The notes: a model not told the origin generated them from the letters alone. A stretch of 64,000 nt of DNA from Rs1 sp038900335 (GCA_038900335.1 JBBMRB010000003.1:124001-188000); one strand, 5' to 3'. Positions 43,146 to 53,159 are shown, numbered from the stretch's first letter. Program-made: numbers and translations.

Positions 43146-43170
43146 AGATAATCATCATTAGGAGCTAACA

Positions 43171-44064
43171 ATGAATATTTTAATGACTGGCGGCACAGGT
43201 TTAATAGGTAAAAGCTTCATCGAGACCTACCCTGATTACCACTATAGTATTTTAACTCGCGATACCAATAAAACAGCAAAGTCAGCTAATCCAAATATCT
43301 CATTTATTCACTCGTTATCACAGCTAACTGACCTCAATGATTTTGATGCCGTGATCAACCTCTGCGGTGAGCCAATCATGGCTAAACGCTGGAGCTTAAA
43401 ACAAAAGGACATCATCAACATGAGTCGCTGGCAAACTACGCAAACTCTCGTTGATTTAATATCAAAAAGCACTAGCGCACCTAAGGTTTTTTTAAGCGGT
43501 TCAGCGATTGGCATTTATGCTGATCGAGAAAATCTAACCATTGATGAAAACATAACTATTTGTGATAGTGACTTTGCCTCAAAGCTCTGCTTACAGTGGG
43601 AGAGCATAGCTAATAAAGCCTGCCAATATAGCCGTGTCGTCAACTTGCGCACCGGTATCGTTTTATCGACAAAAGGCGGCGCTCTTACACAAATGTTACC
43701 TGCATATCGCGCTTTTCTAGGGGGTGAAATGGCAAAGGGTAGACATTTCATGTCATGGATTCATATTGATGATATGGTTAAAGCAATGCATTTTCTACTG
43801 ATCAGTAATCAAGCGAATGGTCCTTATAACTTGACGGCGCCGCACCCTGTCACCAATGCTGTGTTTAATGACACGCTGGCCTACACACTGCATAAAAAAG
43901 CTATATTCACACTACCTAAATGGTGCCTGAATATAATATTTGGTGAATCTGCTACTATTTTATTAACCAGCCAAAAAGTGATACCAAAAAAACTATTAGA
44001 GCAACAATTCTGTTTTTCATACCCTGTATTACAGCAAGCTCTACAGCATCTATTAAATAAGTAA
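43171..44064 (+). CDS. TIGR01777 family epimerase/NAD-binding protein
   Basis: 297-residue extended SDR. Cofactor motif MNILMTGGTGLIGKSF (1-16), VINLCGEPI near residue 64, the GSAIGIYAD segment near residue 111, and HFMSWIHIDDMVKAM near residue 193. Similar to YfcH, whose substrate is not established. Second gene behind promoter 4, 25 bases after DUF3833 and preceded by AGGAG. Probably the last gene of the regulon in this direction. Confidence 0.87.
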   Translation: MNILMTGGTGLIGKSFIETYPDYHYSILTRDTNKTAKSANPNISFIHSLSQLTDLNDFDAVINLCGEPIMAKRWSLKQKDIINMSRWQTTQTLVDLISKSTSAPKVFLSGSAIGIYADRENLTIDENITICDSDFASKLCLQWESIANKACQYSRVVNLRTGIVLSTKGGALTQMLPAYRAFLGGEMAKGRHFMSWIHIDDMVKAMHFLLISNQANGPYNLTAPHPVTNAVFNDTLAYTLHKKAIFTLPKWCLNIIFGESATILLTSQKVIPKKLLEQQFCFSYPVLQQALQHLLNK

Positions 44065-44305
44065 TATTGTTTAACGCTAAGCATTAAAAACAGATGACAA
44101 AATAGTAGCTAGTAAGTAAAAACTGCAGGAGTAACCAACAATAACGCTATTATTGCCGTTGATTTCATAGGGCTTAAGCATTTGGTATGCAAAGGTAGGG
44201 CTTTTGATATTAAAGAGGGGTGGCTATGATACTAAAGCAGCACACTTAAGAACTGCTCATCGATAGACAAGCAGTTAAACGCAGCGAAAAATTTATCGCT
44301 ACGTG

Positions 44306-44328
44306 AACACCTTTTATTAAAAAGTGTT
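44306..44328 (-). terminator. Possible rpmE 3' hairpin
   Basis: On the minus strand AACACTTTTT pairs with AAAAGGTGTT (one T-G wobble) three bases after the rpmE stop. No T-run follows, so terminator function is doubtful. Confidence 0.3.
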
Positions 44329-44330
44329 TA

Positions 44331-44546
44331 TTACTTACGTGCTGGGATTGTAGCGAAACGCTTGTTGAAGCGATCAATACGACCACCTGAAGTAGCATCT
44401 TTTTGCTTACCGGTGTAGAACGGATGGCACTGGCTGCAAACATCAACATGTAAGTCTTTGCAAAGAGTAGAACGTGTTTTCATAGTATTACCACAAGAAC
44501 AGCTTACATCAATTGCTTCATAATTAGGATGGATATCATTTTTCAT
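44331..44546 (-). CDS. rpmE: 50S ribosomal protein L31, zinc form
   Basis: 71 residues. The zinc-binding type: CSC at residues 16-18 and CSQC at 37-40. Contains the typical HPFYTGKQK and GRIDRFNKRF segments. Divergent from priA, as in Pseudomonas and E. coli. Confidence 0.97.
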   Translation of the reverse strand: MKNDIHPNYEAIDVSCSCGNTMKTRSTLCKDLHVDVCSQCHPFYTGKQKDATSGGRIDRFNKRFATIPARK

Positions 44547-44803
44547 GGGGGAAACCTTCTAGGTTTTGTGCCGCCACTTGATCTCTTGCCAAGCACCGCA
44601 CGAAATTAATATAAAACAGCCTCAAAAAGACTGTCGCACACTATACAGTCGAAATATGTACTTAGCAAGATAATAACGTTTGCCAAGTTATTTGCAAAGA
44701 CAACACCAGTACAAGTCCGCATCTCTTTGCAAGCGCATAAAAATGCAGTAATAATACCGCCACATTAGCTGATTATTTACTTAATATTTTATTTCGGACT
44801 TCA

Positions 44804-46984
44804 ATGACTTTTTTACGTATCGCTATTCCCTCTCCATTGAGAAGACTGTTTGATTATTTACCAGAGCCTAAGGCTAGCTTAAAAGATAGCTATCAGCCGG
44901 GGTTAAGAGTACTTGTCCCTTTTGGCAACAGACAACTGGTCGGTATACTGATCAGCACGAGCGATCAAACAGATATCCCCGTTAATAAGTTAAAACCTAT
45001 TATCAAGTTTATCGATCAAAGCCCGGTATTGCCGCAGTTTATGTTTGAACTGGCGCTCTGGTCTGCACAATACTACCAGCACCCGATGGGCGATGCTTTG
45101 GCACAAAGCCTACCTGTGCATCTGCGCAAAGGCCACCCCTGCCAGCGTACTCATGAATACCTATTGCATGCCACTGAGGCCGCGGCCGATATTTCAGCAC
45201 AAGCGAAAAAACAAAAGCTGATCTACGACACGATCAACCAGCATACACTGGGTATTAGTGAAGATGCTTTAAAAGCTGAAGTTGGCGCTATCAGCGCATT
45301 AAAACCATTAATTGAAAAAGGCTTCGTAGAATTACGCCACCGCCCCCATATCAAAAAAACCACTTCGCAACCTCTGCGCGAGCCACCAAAAACACTTAAT
45401 GATGAACAACAGCACTGCGTGACCACTATTTGCCAACAGCAAGGCTTTAATACCTTTTTGCTCGATGGCGTCACCGGCTCTGGTAAAACCGAAGTGTATT
45501 TACAGGTCATTGAACATGTACTTAAACAGGGGTTACAAGCGCTGGTTTTGGTACCCGAAATAGGGTTAACACCGCAAACAGTCTCACGATTTAAAGCCAG
45601 ATTTAACGTCGATGTTGTTTATATTCACTCCAACTTAAGTGACAAACAACGCTTTCAAGCCTGGCTTAAAGCGAGAGATGGCGATGCTCAAATTATTATC
45701 GGCACGCGCTCGGCAATATTCACACCGCTAGCAAAGCCTGGGGTGATTATTTTAGATGAAGAACACGATCAATCCTTTAAACAACAAGAAGGCTATCGAT
45801 ATTGTGCACGAGACCTGGCGATTGTTCGTGGCAATGGCGAAAACATACCGGTCATTTTAGGTAGCGCCACCCCCTCTTTAGAGTCTTTACAAAACGCCCA
45901 AAGCAAGCGCTATCAATACTTAACCATCACGCGGCGCGCCGCCAATGCAAAACCACCCAGTGTTGAGCTGCTAGACATTAAGGGCGCCCAGCTCAACACC
46001 GGTTTAAGTACTGATTTAATAGCTGAAATCAAACAACATTTAAACAACCAAACTCAAGTGTTGATATTTTTGAACCGCAGGGGCTTTGCTCCAAGTTTAA
46101 CTTGTCAAGATTGTGGCTGGATAGCACCTTGTCGACGCTGCGATGCACGCTTAACGCTACATCAAAAGCCACCGCACTTGCACTGCCACCACTGTGGCAG
46201 CCAAAAACCGGTACCAGCCAATTGTGATCAGTGCAACAGCACGAAACTAAGCGCACAAGGCGTGGGTACTGAGCGTGTTGAACAGACATTAAATCACCTT
46301 TTCCCTGATTTTCCGGTGTGGCGCATAGACAGAGACAGCACATCTAAAAAAAATGCCATGCAGGAAATCATTGACGAAATAAACAAAAATCAGCCAGGCA
46401 TATTATTGGGCACGCAAATGCTGGCTAAAGGCCATCACTTTGCTAAAGTTTCGCTCGTTGCTATTCTCGACGCCGATAGTGGGTTATTTAGCACTGACTT
46501 TCGGGGTATGGAGCGCACAGCCCAATTAATCACCCAAGTTTCCGGCAGAGCAGGCAGAGAAAACGTGATGGGTAAAGTCATCATCCAGACACTGCACCCC
46601 GAGCACCCTTTACTACAAACATTAGTGCATCAAGGTTATAAAAACTTTGCCTTAGATGAGCTAAAATCACGTTTTGACAGCTCACTGCCGCCATTTTCTC
46701 ACTTGGCGATCATTCGAGCCGAAGCCAGCCAGCCCGGCAGAGCTGAAGCATTCTTACAATTGGCGAAACAAACACTAAATCCAAATAATGTAACCAGTTT
46801 TGGTCCCTTCCCCGCACCAATGGAGAAAAAGGCCGGCGTCTTTCGCTCGCATCTAACATTACAAAGCACAAACAGGCCCAAGCTGCAGCAGTTTCTCAGC
46901 CAATTCTGCTTACAATTAGAACACCATCCACTGGCCAGTAAAATAAGATGGTCGATAGATGTCGACCCTTATGACATGTTTTAA
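44804..46984 (+). CDS. priA: Primosomal replication helicase PriA
   Basis: Restarts stalled replication forks by loading the primosome. 726 residues: 3'-DNA-binding domain (1-105), winged helix, DEAH-type helicase with Walker A GVTGSGKTEVYL (about 222-233) and DEEHDQ (about 320), two zinc-binding CxxC pairs in CQDCGW, CRRCDA, CHHCGS and CDQCNS (about 435-485), then the second helicase lobe with VSGRAGR (about 585) and a C-terminal domain. All motifs look intact. Divergent from rpmE. Confidence 0.97.
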   Translation: MTFLRIAIPSPLRRLFDYLPEPKASLKDSYQPGLRVLVPFGNRQLVGILISTSDQTDIPVNKLKPIIKFIDQSPVLPQFMFELALWSAQYYQHPMGDALAQSLPVHLRKGHPCQRTHEYLLHATEAAADISAQAKKQKLIYDTINQHTLGISEDALKAEVGAISALKPLIEKGFVELRHRPHIKKTTSQPLREPPKTLNDEQQHCVTTICQQQGFNTFLLDGVTGSGKTEVYLQVIEHVLKQGLQALVLVPEIGLTPQTVSRFKARFNVDVVYIHSNLSDKQRFQAWLKARDGDAQIIIGTRSAIFTPLAKPGVIILDEEHDQSFKQQEGYRYCARDLAIVRGNGENIPVILGSATPSLESLQNAQSKRYQYLTITRRAANAKPPSVELLDIKGAQLNTGLSTDLIAEIKQHLNNQTQVLIFLNRRGFAPSLTCQDCGWIAPCRRCDARLTLHQKPPHLHCHHCGSQKPVPANCDQCNSTKLSAQGVGTERVEQTLNHLFPDFPVWRIDRDSTSKKNAMQEIIDEINKNQPGILLGTQMLAKGHHFAKVSLVAILDADSGLFSTDFRGMERTAQLITQVSGRAGRENVMGKVIIQTLHPEHPLLQTLVHQGYKNFALDELKSRFDSSLPPFSHLAIIRAEASQPGRAEAFLQLAKQTLNPNNVTSFGPFPAPMEKKAGVFRSHLTLQSTNRPKLQQFLSQFCLQLEHHPLASKIRWSIDVDPYDMF

Positions 46985-47112
46985 TCGGTTATTAACCTAG
47001 CACCCAAGAAAAGCTTTATATTCTTTCTTTTACAAGAGATAATATAAGGCTATTTACACAGTTTTATTATCGCGACAATTTTTTAACACCTTGAATCAGG
47101 TAACCATTTTAA

Positions 47113-48873
47113 ATGAAACAACATATCACGGGGCTTATCCAAGCAGCGCTGGACACTTTAGTCCAAAACGGCGACCTACCAGCAGACATCAATCCAAGCA
47201 TTATGATCGAAAATACTCGCGACAAAAGTCACGGAGATTTAGCATCTAATATTGCACTGACTCTAGCTAAGGCAGCCCGACGCAACCCGCGTGATATCGC
47301 CACCTTGATTACTCAAGCACTTCCGGCTAGCGAGCAGCTTAACAAAACGGAGATCGCCGGCCCTGGTTTTATTAACTTTTTCATCACCAGCGCAAGCGCA
47401 ACCAAAGTTGTTGAGGATATCCTAGAGCAAGGCCACCAATTCGGCCGTGTTATCTGTGCTAAACCTGAAAAGATTCAAGTTGAATTTGTCTCAGCAAACC
47501 CTACCGGGCCACTGCATGTAGGTCACGGTCGCGGCGCCGCTTATGGTGCTACTGTCGCCGATATTTTAGAAGCGACTGGTGCGGATATTTCGCGCGAGTA
47601 CTACGTTAACGATGCCGGGCGTCAAATGAACATCCTAGCGGTCAGTGTCTGGTTACGTTACCTAGAAAAACACGGTGAAGACGTTACATTTCCAACCAAT
47701 GCTTACAAAGGCCAATACGTTCACGATATCGCCACGCAAGCGAAAGAACAGCACGGTGATAAATTTTTAGTCAGCAGTGCACAAGTATTCACTGACCTCC
47801 CTCTTGATGAACCTCAAGGTGGCGACAAAGAAAAATATATTGATGCGATTATCGAGCGCGCCAGTATCTTATTGGGCGAGGCGACTTTTGATCAGCTATT
47901 CCTCGTCGGCTTAGATGCTATTCGCGATGACATTCGCGACGACTTATCTGGTTTTGGCATCAACTACCAAGAGTGGTTCTCTGAGCGCTCGCTCACCAGT
48001 ACTGGCGATGTAGAGCAAGCATTAGCGCGTTTAGACAACAGTGGCCACTTATATGTTGAAGAAGGCAATACCTGGTTTAAATCAACAGCATTTGGCGATG
48101 ATAAAGACAGAGTGGTAAAGCGTGCCAATGGCGCAACTACTTATTTCGCTTCCGATATTGCCTACCACATGAACAAATTTGATCGTGGTTTTGATAAAGT
48201 TATTAACATCTGGGGCGCTGATCATCACGGTTATATCACACGTGTTAAAGCAGCAATTCAAGCGCTCGGTTATGAACCTGACAGATTAGTCGTTAAACTC
48301 GTACAATTTGCTATTTTATATCGTGGTACTGAACGCGTACAAATGTCGACCCGCTCAGGCTCTTTCGTCACACTGCGCGAGCTGCGCGAGGAAGTGGGTA
48401 AAGATGCATGTCGCTTCTTTTATGTTACCCGCAAAGCTGATAACCACATGGACTTTGATTTAGAACTCGCTAAATCACAATCAAAAGACAACCCTGTTTA
48501 CTACATTCAATATGCACACGCCAGAATATGCAGTGTTATTGATAAGCTAGAGACAAGTGAGTGGTCTTTAGATCTGCAAGCAGGTTTAACAGCACTGGGC
48601 GAATCAACAGATGATGCTGAGAAACTAATACTTAATCAACTAGCTAAATACCCAGAAACCCTGCAAAATGCGGCGGCAAATTATGAGCCTCATTTAATTG
48701 CCAATTACCTAAAGGATTTAGCCGGCGAATTCCATACTTACTACAACTCTAATAAAATGTTGATAGAAGATGCGCAGCTAAGAAACTCTAGAATCACTTT
48801 GAGCTACGCTGTCAAACAAGTGATTGCCAATGGTTTAACCCTACTGGGTGTTGATGCTCCACAAAGAATGTAA
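47113..48873 (+). CDS. argS: Arginyl-tRNA synthetase
   Basis: 586-residue class I synthetase. Arg-specific N-terminal Add1 domain (1-110), ATP-binding HIGH motif as HVGH within ANPTGPLHVGHGRG (about 130-143), the KMSKS-equivalent QMSTRSG (about 413-419), and the helical anticodon-binding DALR domain. Follows priA by 128 bases on the same strand, a standard neighbour pair in Pseudomonas. Confidence 0.97.
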   Translation: MKQHITGLIQAALDTLVQNGDLPADINPSIMIENTRDKSHGDLASNIALTLAKAARRNPRDIATLITQALPASEQLNKTEIAGPGFINFFITSASATKVVEDILEQGHQFGRVICAKPEKIQVEFVSANPTGPLHVGHGRGAAYGATVADILEATGADISREYYVNDAGRQMNILAVSVWLRYLEKHGEDVTFPTNAYKGQYVHDIATQAKEQHGDKFLVSSAQVFTDLPLDEPQGGDKEKYIDAIIERASILLGEATFDQLFLVGLDAIRDDIRDDLSGFGINYQEWFSERSLTSTGDVEQALARLDNSGHLYVEEGNTWFKSTAFGDDKDRVVKRANGATTYFASDIAYHMNKFDRGFDKVINIWGADHHGYITRVKAAIQALGYEPDRLVVKLVQFAILYRGTERVQMSTRSGSFVTLRELREEVGKDACRFFYVTRKADNHMDFDLELAKSQSKDNPVYYIQYAHARICSVIDKLETSEWSLDLQAGLTALGESTDDAEKLILNQLAKYPETLQNAAANYEPHLIANYLKDLAGEFHTYYNSNKMLIEDAQLRNSRITLSYAVKQVIANGLTLLGVDAPQRM

Positions 48874-48911
48874 ATATCACTCAGCAGTAGCTATTAACAA
48901 GCAGGTAATAC

Positions 48912-49703
48912 GTGGCATCAAGAAAGGATTTCGGCCCCAATCAGCGCAAAACAAAACGCCCGGCGAGTGCCAGCACTCGCAAACCGGCTGCGCCTAAAAA
49001 CACGCAAAGCAAAGCACCTACTAAGCCTAAACCTGTCGCTATCAAAAAATCACCGTGGAAACTAATTATTGCCAGCATTGTTGCTATTGCTGCTATTAGT
49101 TTGCTACTGATCAAACTGAGCAGTGTTGATCCTAGACAGATTCGAGAATCGGGGATCAATGCTCTTATCGAAGAAAAAATAACACAACACAGTGTGCCTG
49201 AACAAGCAGGCGCACCAACAGCTAAAAAACCCACGATTAAAATCAGCTCCGAGCCCGAAAAAGCTAAGCAAATGAGCGCACCTGTTGTTGAAAAATCAGT
49301 GGCAACAAAGCCTGCTAGCACTCCTAAAACCGCCTCTAATCAAAACAGCGAAGTTAAGGCAGAAGAAGAAAAGATGAACTATCAATTCTATGATATGTTA
49401 TCGAAGAACACCGTTGAAACTGAAACAATTGAAGCTTACAAATCAACGCCTAAAACCGCAAAACTACAGAAAAAGACACTGTTACAAACCGGTTCTTTTC
49501 GCAACAAAGCTGATGCTGAGAAGATGAAAGCACGCCTTATTTTGAACAACTTAGACAACGTTAAAGTCGACAAATCAGTCTCTGATAACGGCACATGGTA
49601 TCGAGTGCGCAGCGGCCCTTACCTCACTTTCAACGACCTGCGAGCAGCGCTGTCTAAACTCAACAAGATGGGTATTTTATCCCTGCAAATTCCTCTTAAC
49701 TAA
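48912..49703 (+). CDS. SPOR-domain, FtsN-like membrane protein
   Basis: 263 residues. A very basic Lys/Pro/Ala-rich cytoplasmic start, one transmembrane helix (about 49-66, LIIASIVAIAAISLLLIK), a long low-complexity periplasmic stretch with YQFYDMLSKNTV, and a C-terminal SPOR domain (about 186-263) starting LLQTGSFRNKADAEKMKARL that binds denuded septal peptidoglycan. It is the positional counterpart of the gene between argS and hslV in Pseudomonas, often called ftsN-like. I leave the symbol empty because essential FtsN residues cannot be confirmed. Confidence 0.85.
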   Translation: MASRKDFGPNQRKTKRPASASTRKPAAPKNTQSKAPTKPKPVAIKKSPWKLIIASIVAIAAISLLLIKLSSVDPRQIRESGINALIEEKITQHSVPEQAGAPTAKKPTIKISSEPEKAKQMSAPVVEKSVATKPASTPKTASNQNSEVKAEEEKMNYQFYDMLSKNTVETETIEAYKSTPKTAKLQKKTLLQTGSFRNKADAEKMKARLILNNLDNVKVDKSVSDNGTWYRVRSGPYLTFNDLRAALSKLNKMGILSLQIPLN

Positions 49704-49737
49704 ACACCTTTTACCGTCGATACAATAGCGAGTTACT

Positions 49738-49763
49738 CTTGAATTTCGCCAATGCGCAACCAT
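49738..49763 (+). promoter_or_regulatory. Candidate RpoH (heat-shock) promoter of hslVU
   Basis: CTTGAAT (49738-49744) matches six of seven bases of the -35 CTTGAAA; 13 bases later AACCAT (49758-49763) keeps the CCAT of the CCCCAT -10. It lies 47 bases before hslV, a known heat-shock operon. Confidence 0.5.
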
Positions 49764-49809
49764 AGAGATATTAGTTAAGTTTTTTATTCTATTTTTAAGG
49801 TAACCCACA

Positions 49810-50346
49810 ATGACCACTATAGTTTCAGTTCGTCGCGGTGACAGCGTAGCTGTTGGCGGCGACGGTCAAGTATCTCTTGGCAACACCGTAATGAAAGGTA
49901 GCGCTAAAAAAGTAAGCGTATTGGCTAAACATCAAGTCATTACCGGTTTCGCAGGCTCAACTGCCGATGCTATTACACTGCGCGATTTATTCGAGCAACA
50001 ACTAGACAAACACCAAGGCAACATTACCAATGCTGTTATCCATCTGGCTCGTGAATGGCGCAGCGATAGAGTATTACGCAAGTTAGAAGCTTTAATGCTT
50101 GTTGCCAACAAAGAAAAAACCTACCTACTATCAGGTACTGGCGATGTTATTGAACCAGAACACGGTGTCATAGCGATCGGTTCAGGTGGTCATTTCGCCC
50201 ATGCAGCAGCAATGGCGCTGGTGACTAACACCGACCTAAATGCTAAAGATATCGTTGAAAAAAGCCTGAATATTGCCGCAGATATCTGTGTATTCACCAA
50301 CCATAATCAAATAATCGAAACGTTAGACTCAGTACAGTCGGCTTAG
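49810..50346 (+). CDS. hslV: ATP-dependent protease peptidase subunit HslV
   Basis: 178-residue proteasome-like peptidase. The catalytic Thr2 is in MTTIVSVRRGDSVAVGGDGQ and becomes N-terminal after Met removal; the GFAGSTADA and GTGDVIEPEHGVIAIGSGG segments are typical. Partner ATPase hslU follows after ten bases. Confidence 0.98.
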   Translation: MTTIVSVRRGDSVAVGGDGQVSLGNTVMKGSAKKVSVLAKHQVITGFAGSTADAITLRDLFEQQLDKHQGNITNAVIHLAREWRSDRVLRKLEALMLVANKEKTYLLSGTGDVIEPEHGVIAIGSGGHFAHAAAMALVTNTDLNAKDIVEKSLNIAADICVFTNHNQIIETLDSVQSA

Positions 50347-50355
50347 GAGTATTCA

Positions 50356-51699
50356 ATGTCTAATATGACACCACGTGAAATAGTTCACGAATTAGATCGC
50401 CATATCATCGGTCAAAATGACGCCAAAAGAGCCGTTGCTATCGCTCTTCGTAATCGCTGGCGCAGAATGCAACTAGACGATGAGTTGCGCACCGAAGTAT
50501 CACCAAAAAACATCTTAATGATAGGCCCAACGGGTGTCGGTAAAACTGAAATCGCTCGTCGTTTAGCGAAACTTGCCAACGCACCTTTCATCAAAGTTGA
50601 AGCCACTAAATTTACTGAAGTAGGCTATGTTGGCCGTGATGTTGAAACTATCATCCGTGATTTAGTCGATATGTCGATCAAGATGGTCAGAGAGCAAGAA
50701 ACGGCAAAAGTGCGCGCCCGCGCTGAAGACATTGCAGAAGAGCGTGTATTGGATGTGCTTTTAACGCCGGCTCGCGATAGTAACTTTGGCAAAGATGATT
50801 CGTCAATTGAGACGCAGAGTGCGACACGCCAAATTTTTCGCAAAAAGCTGCGCGAAGGCGATTTAGACGACAAAGAAGTGGAGATCGAACTATCGCAAAC
50901 ACCAATGGGCGTTGAGATCATGGCACCCCCTGGTATGGAAGAAATGACAAACCAGCTGCAGAGCATGTTCTCCAACATGGGCTCTCAAAAGAAAAACACG
51001 CAACGCCTTAAAGTTAAGGATGCCTACAAAGCATTAATTGAAGAAGAGGCAGGCAAACTCGTCAAAGAAGACGACATTAAACAAAAAGCGATTTATGCTG
51101 TTGAGCAAAATGGCATCGTCTTCCTCGATGAAATAGATAAAGTTTGTAAACGCTCTGACTCTGGCGGCTCTGGTGGAGATGTTTCAAGAGAAGGTGTACA
51201 ACGCGATTTATTACCTTTGATTGAGGGCTGCACACTAAGCACTAAATACGGCATGATCAAAACTGATCATATACTGTTTATCGCCTCCGGTGCTTTCCAC
51301 CTCGCTAAACCCTCTGACCTCATCCCTGAACTACAGGGGCGACTACCTATTCGTGTAGAATTAAACGCATTGAGTTCAAATGACTTTGCACGTATTTTGA
51401 CGGAGCCTAAAGCATCACTGACAGATCAATACCAAGCACTGATGAAAACAGAAGGTGTTGACATCAGCTTCACTGAAAACGGCATTACCCGTATTGCTGA
51501 ACTGGCCTTCCAAGTGAACGAGCAAACTGAAAACATTGGTGCTAGACGCCTACACACCATGATGGAAAGGCTACTGGAAGAACTCTCTTTCACTGCCTCA
51601 GATCAATCAGGTGCGGTGATTTTAGTCGACACTGAATATGTCGACAAACACTTAGCTGAACTAAGCCAAGATGAAGACTTAAGCCACTATATTTTATAA
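50356..51699 (+). CDS. hslU: HslUV ATPase subunit HslU
   Basis: AAA+ unfoldase of the HslUV protease. 447 residues. Walker A GPTGVGKT at 57-64, the pore-loop GYVGRDVET at about 91-99, Walker B IVFLDEIDKV at about 254-263, inserted I domain at about 110-240, and the C-terminal tip LSHYIL that activates HslV. Confidence 0.98.
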   Translation: MSNMTPREIVHELDRHIIGQNDAKRAVAIALRNRWRRMQLDDELRTEVSPKNILMIGPTGVGKTEIARRLAKLANAPFIKVEATKFTEVGYVGRDVETIIRDLVDMSIKMVREQETAKVRARAEDIAEERVLDVLLTPARDSNFGKDDSSIETQSATRQIFRKKLREGDLDDKEVEIELSQTPMGVEIMAPPGMEEMTNQLQSMFSNMGSQKKNTQRLKVKDAYKALIEEEAGKLVKEDDIKQKAIYAVEQNGIVFLDEIDKVCKRSDSGGSGGDVSREGVQRDLLPLIEGCTLSTKYGMIKTDHILFIASGAFHLAKPSDLIPELQGRLPIRVELNALSSNDFARILTEPKASLTDQYQALMKTEGVDISFTENGITRIAELAFQVNEQTENIGARRLHTMMERLLEELSFTASDQSGAVILVDTEYVDKHLAELSQDEDLSHYIL

Positions 51700-51708
51700 A
51701 TGGCATTA

Positions 51709-51735
51709 TCAGCTGCCGATATTTTCGGCAGCTGA
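51709..51735. terminator. Strong hairpin between hslU and DUF971
   Basis: Perfect 11-bp stem TCAGCTGCCGA/TCGGCAGCTGA with a TATTT loop. No T-run follows, so it may end, attenuate or stabilise the hslVU message. Confidence 0.5.
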
Positions 51736-51749
51736 CATTTGAGAATACT

Positions 51750-52121
51750 ATGAAAAAAACACCCACAGATATTAAGCTTCACAAAAAATCTAAAAGCTTA
51801 GAGCTAACCTTTGCCGATGGCCAATTTGAACTTAGAGCTGAATATTTACGCGTCCACTCCCCTTCGGCTGAAGTCAGAGGCCATGGTGTTGGTCAAGAAA
51901 CACTGCAAACTAACAAAAAATTCGTTGGCATTGACAATATAGAACTCGTCGGCAACTACGCCTTAAAAATAAGTTTTGATGATGGCCACGACAGCGGCTT
52001 ATTCACTTGGGACTATTTGTACGAGCTAAGCCATCAGCACGATGAATACTGGGCAAGTTATTTAGATAAGCTCGCACAAGCAGGACAAAGCAGAGACGCA
52101 GGGTTGATTGGGCTGGGCTAA
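51750..52121 (+). CDS. DUF971 domain protein
   Basis: 123 residues, the N-terminal-domain fold of gamma-butyrobetaine hydroxylase standing alone: LHKKSKSLELTFADG start, ELRAEYLRVHSPSAEV, GHDSGLFTWDYLYELS. Function unknown; a link to Fe-S cluster handling has been suggested for this family. It follows hslU in Pseudomonas too. The 50-base gap to hslU holds a hairpin, so expression may differ from hslVU. Confidence 0.88.
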   Translation: MKKTPTDIKLHKKSKSLELTFADGQFELRAEYLRVHSPSAEVRGHGVGQETLQTNKKFVGIDNIELVGNYALKISFDDGHDSGLFTWDYLYELSHQHDEYWASYLDKLAQAGQSRDAGLIGLG

Positions 52122-52355
52122 CTAAGTTTTTACCAGCTTAGCTTACAACAAAAACAGCCTGTGCTTAGCCAGTTAAAATATTCAAATCAAATATTCCTTC
52201 AGCTCAATCTATCCTTCTTCAATCTCTTGCTGTGTCATATTTAGTTAGTAAACTTCAATATTACCAAAAGTCAGCACGACATTAGCCAAAACAGATTCCT
52301 ATCTAGGTTATTGAGCGATACAATACTTAGACTAATTTATTATGTGGTCAATACG

Positions 52356-53111
52356 ATGAAATCAACAGATAAAGATACCGCCGACTTCGGTTACAAAGAA
52401 GTACCTAGAGACGAGAAAGTTAAACATGTTGCCGATGTTTTTCACTCAGTTGCCGCTAAGTACGATGTGATGAACGATTTAATGTCTGGTGGCATTCATC
52501 GTATTTGGAAAAAAATGACGATCGAGCAAAGTGGTGCTCGCGCCGGCATGAAGATCCTCGACATTGCCGGTGGCACTGGCGATTTAACATTGAAATTTTC
52601 ACGTATTGTCGGTAGTGAAGGGCAAGTGACCCTTGCCGATATTAATGACTCCATGCTTAAAGTTGGCCGTGATAAGCTTGCCGATAAAGGCGCTATCGCC
52701 AATATCGACTTTGTGCAGGCGAACGCTGAGAACCTACCGTTTCCAGATAATCATTTTGATATTATCACTATTGCCTTTGGACTTCGCAATGTCACTGATA
52801 AAGATGCTGCTCTGCGCTCAATGCAACGGGTGTTAAAGCCTGGTGGCAAGTTGATGGTATTAGAGTTTTCAAAAACTGATAACCCTGCCCTTTCAAGTGT
52901 CTACGATTTTTATTCGTTCAATATTTTACCTAAATTGGGCCAAGTAATTGCCAATGATGGTGACAGCTATCAATATTTGGCTGAGTCTATTCGCATGCAC
53001 CCTGATCAAGAAACATTGAAATCGATGATGATTGAAGCGGATTTCGCCAATTGTAAATATAGGAATATGACCGGCGGTATTGTTGCTTTACATACCGGCA
53101 TCAAACCTTAA
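52356..53111 (+). CDS. ubiE: Ubiquinone/menaquinone C-methyltransferase UbiE
   Basis: SAM-dependent C-methylation in ubiquinone synthesis. 251 residues from MKSTDKDTADFGYKEVPRDEKV, the family's normal start; the frame opens 15 codons earlier at a less likely ATG. Contains KYDVMNDLMSGGIHRIWK, SAM motif LDIAGGTGDLTLKFS (about 69-83), and TIAFGLRNVTDK. Followed by ubiJ after 48 bases. Confidence 0.96.
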   Translation: MKSTDKDTADFGYKEVPRDEKVKHVADVFHSVAAKYDVMNDLMSGGIHRIWKKMTIEQSGARAGMKILDIAGGTGDLTLKFSRIVGSEGQVTLADINDSMLKVGRDKLADKGAIANIDFVQANAENLPFPDNHFDIITIAFGLRNVTDKDAALRSMQRVLKPGGKLMVLEFSKTDNPALSSVYDFYSFNILPKLGQVIANDGDSYQYLAESIRMHPDQETLKSMMIEADFANCKYRNMTGGIVALHTGIKP

Positions 53112-53159
53112 TTTTTACGATCGCTAGTTAATACTATATATGCGTTGAGAGTAAGTGAC

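Noticed and set aside
44246..44449. Minus-strand ORF overlapping the rpmE gene in another frame
   Set aside because: The rpmE frame has clear L31 homology with zinc Cys pairs; the other frame shows no recognisable protein pattern.
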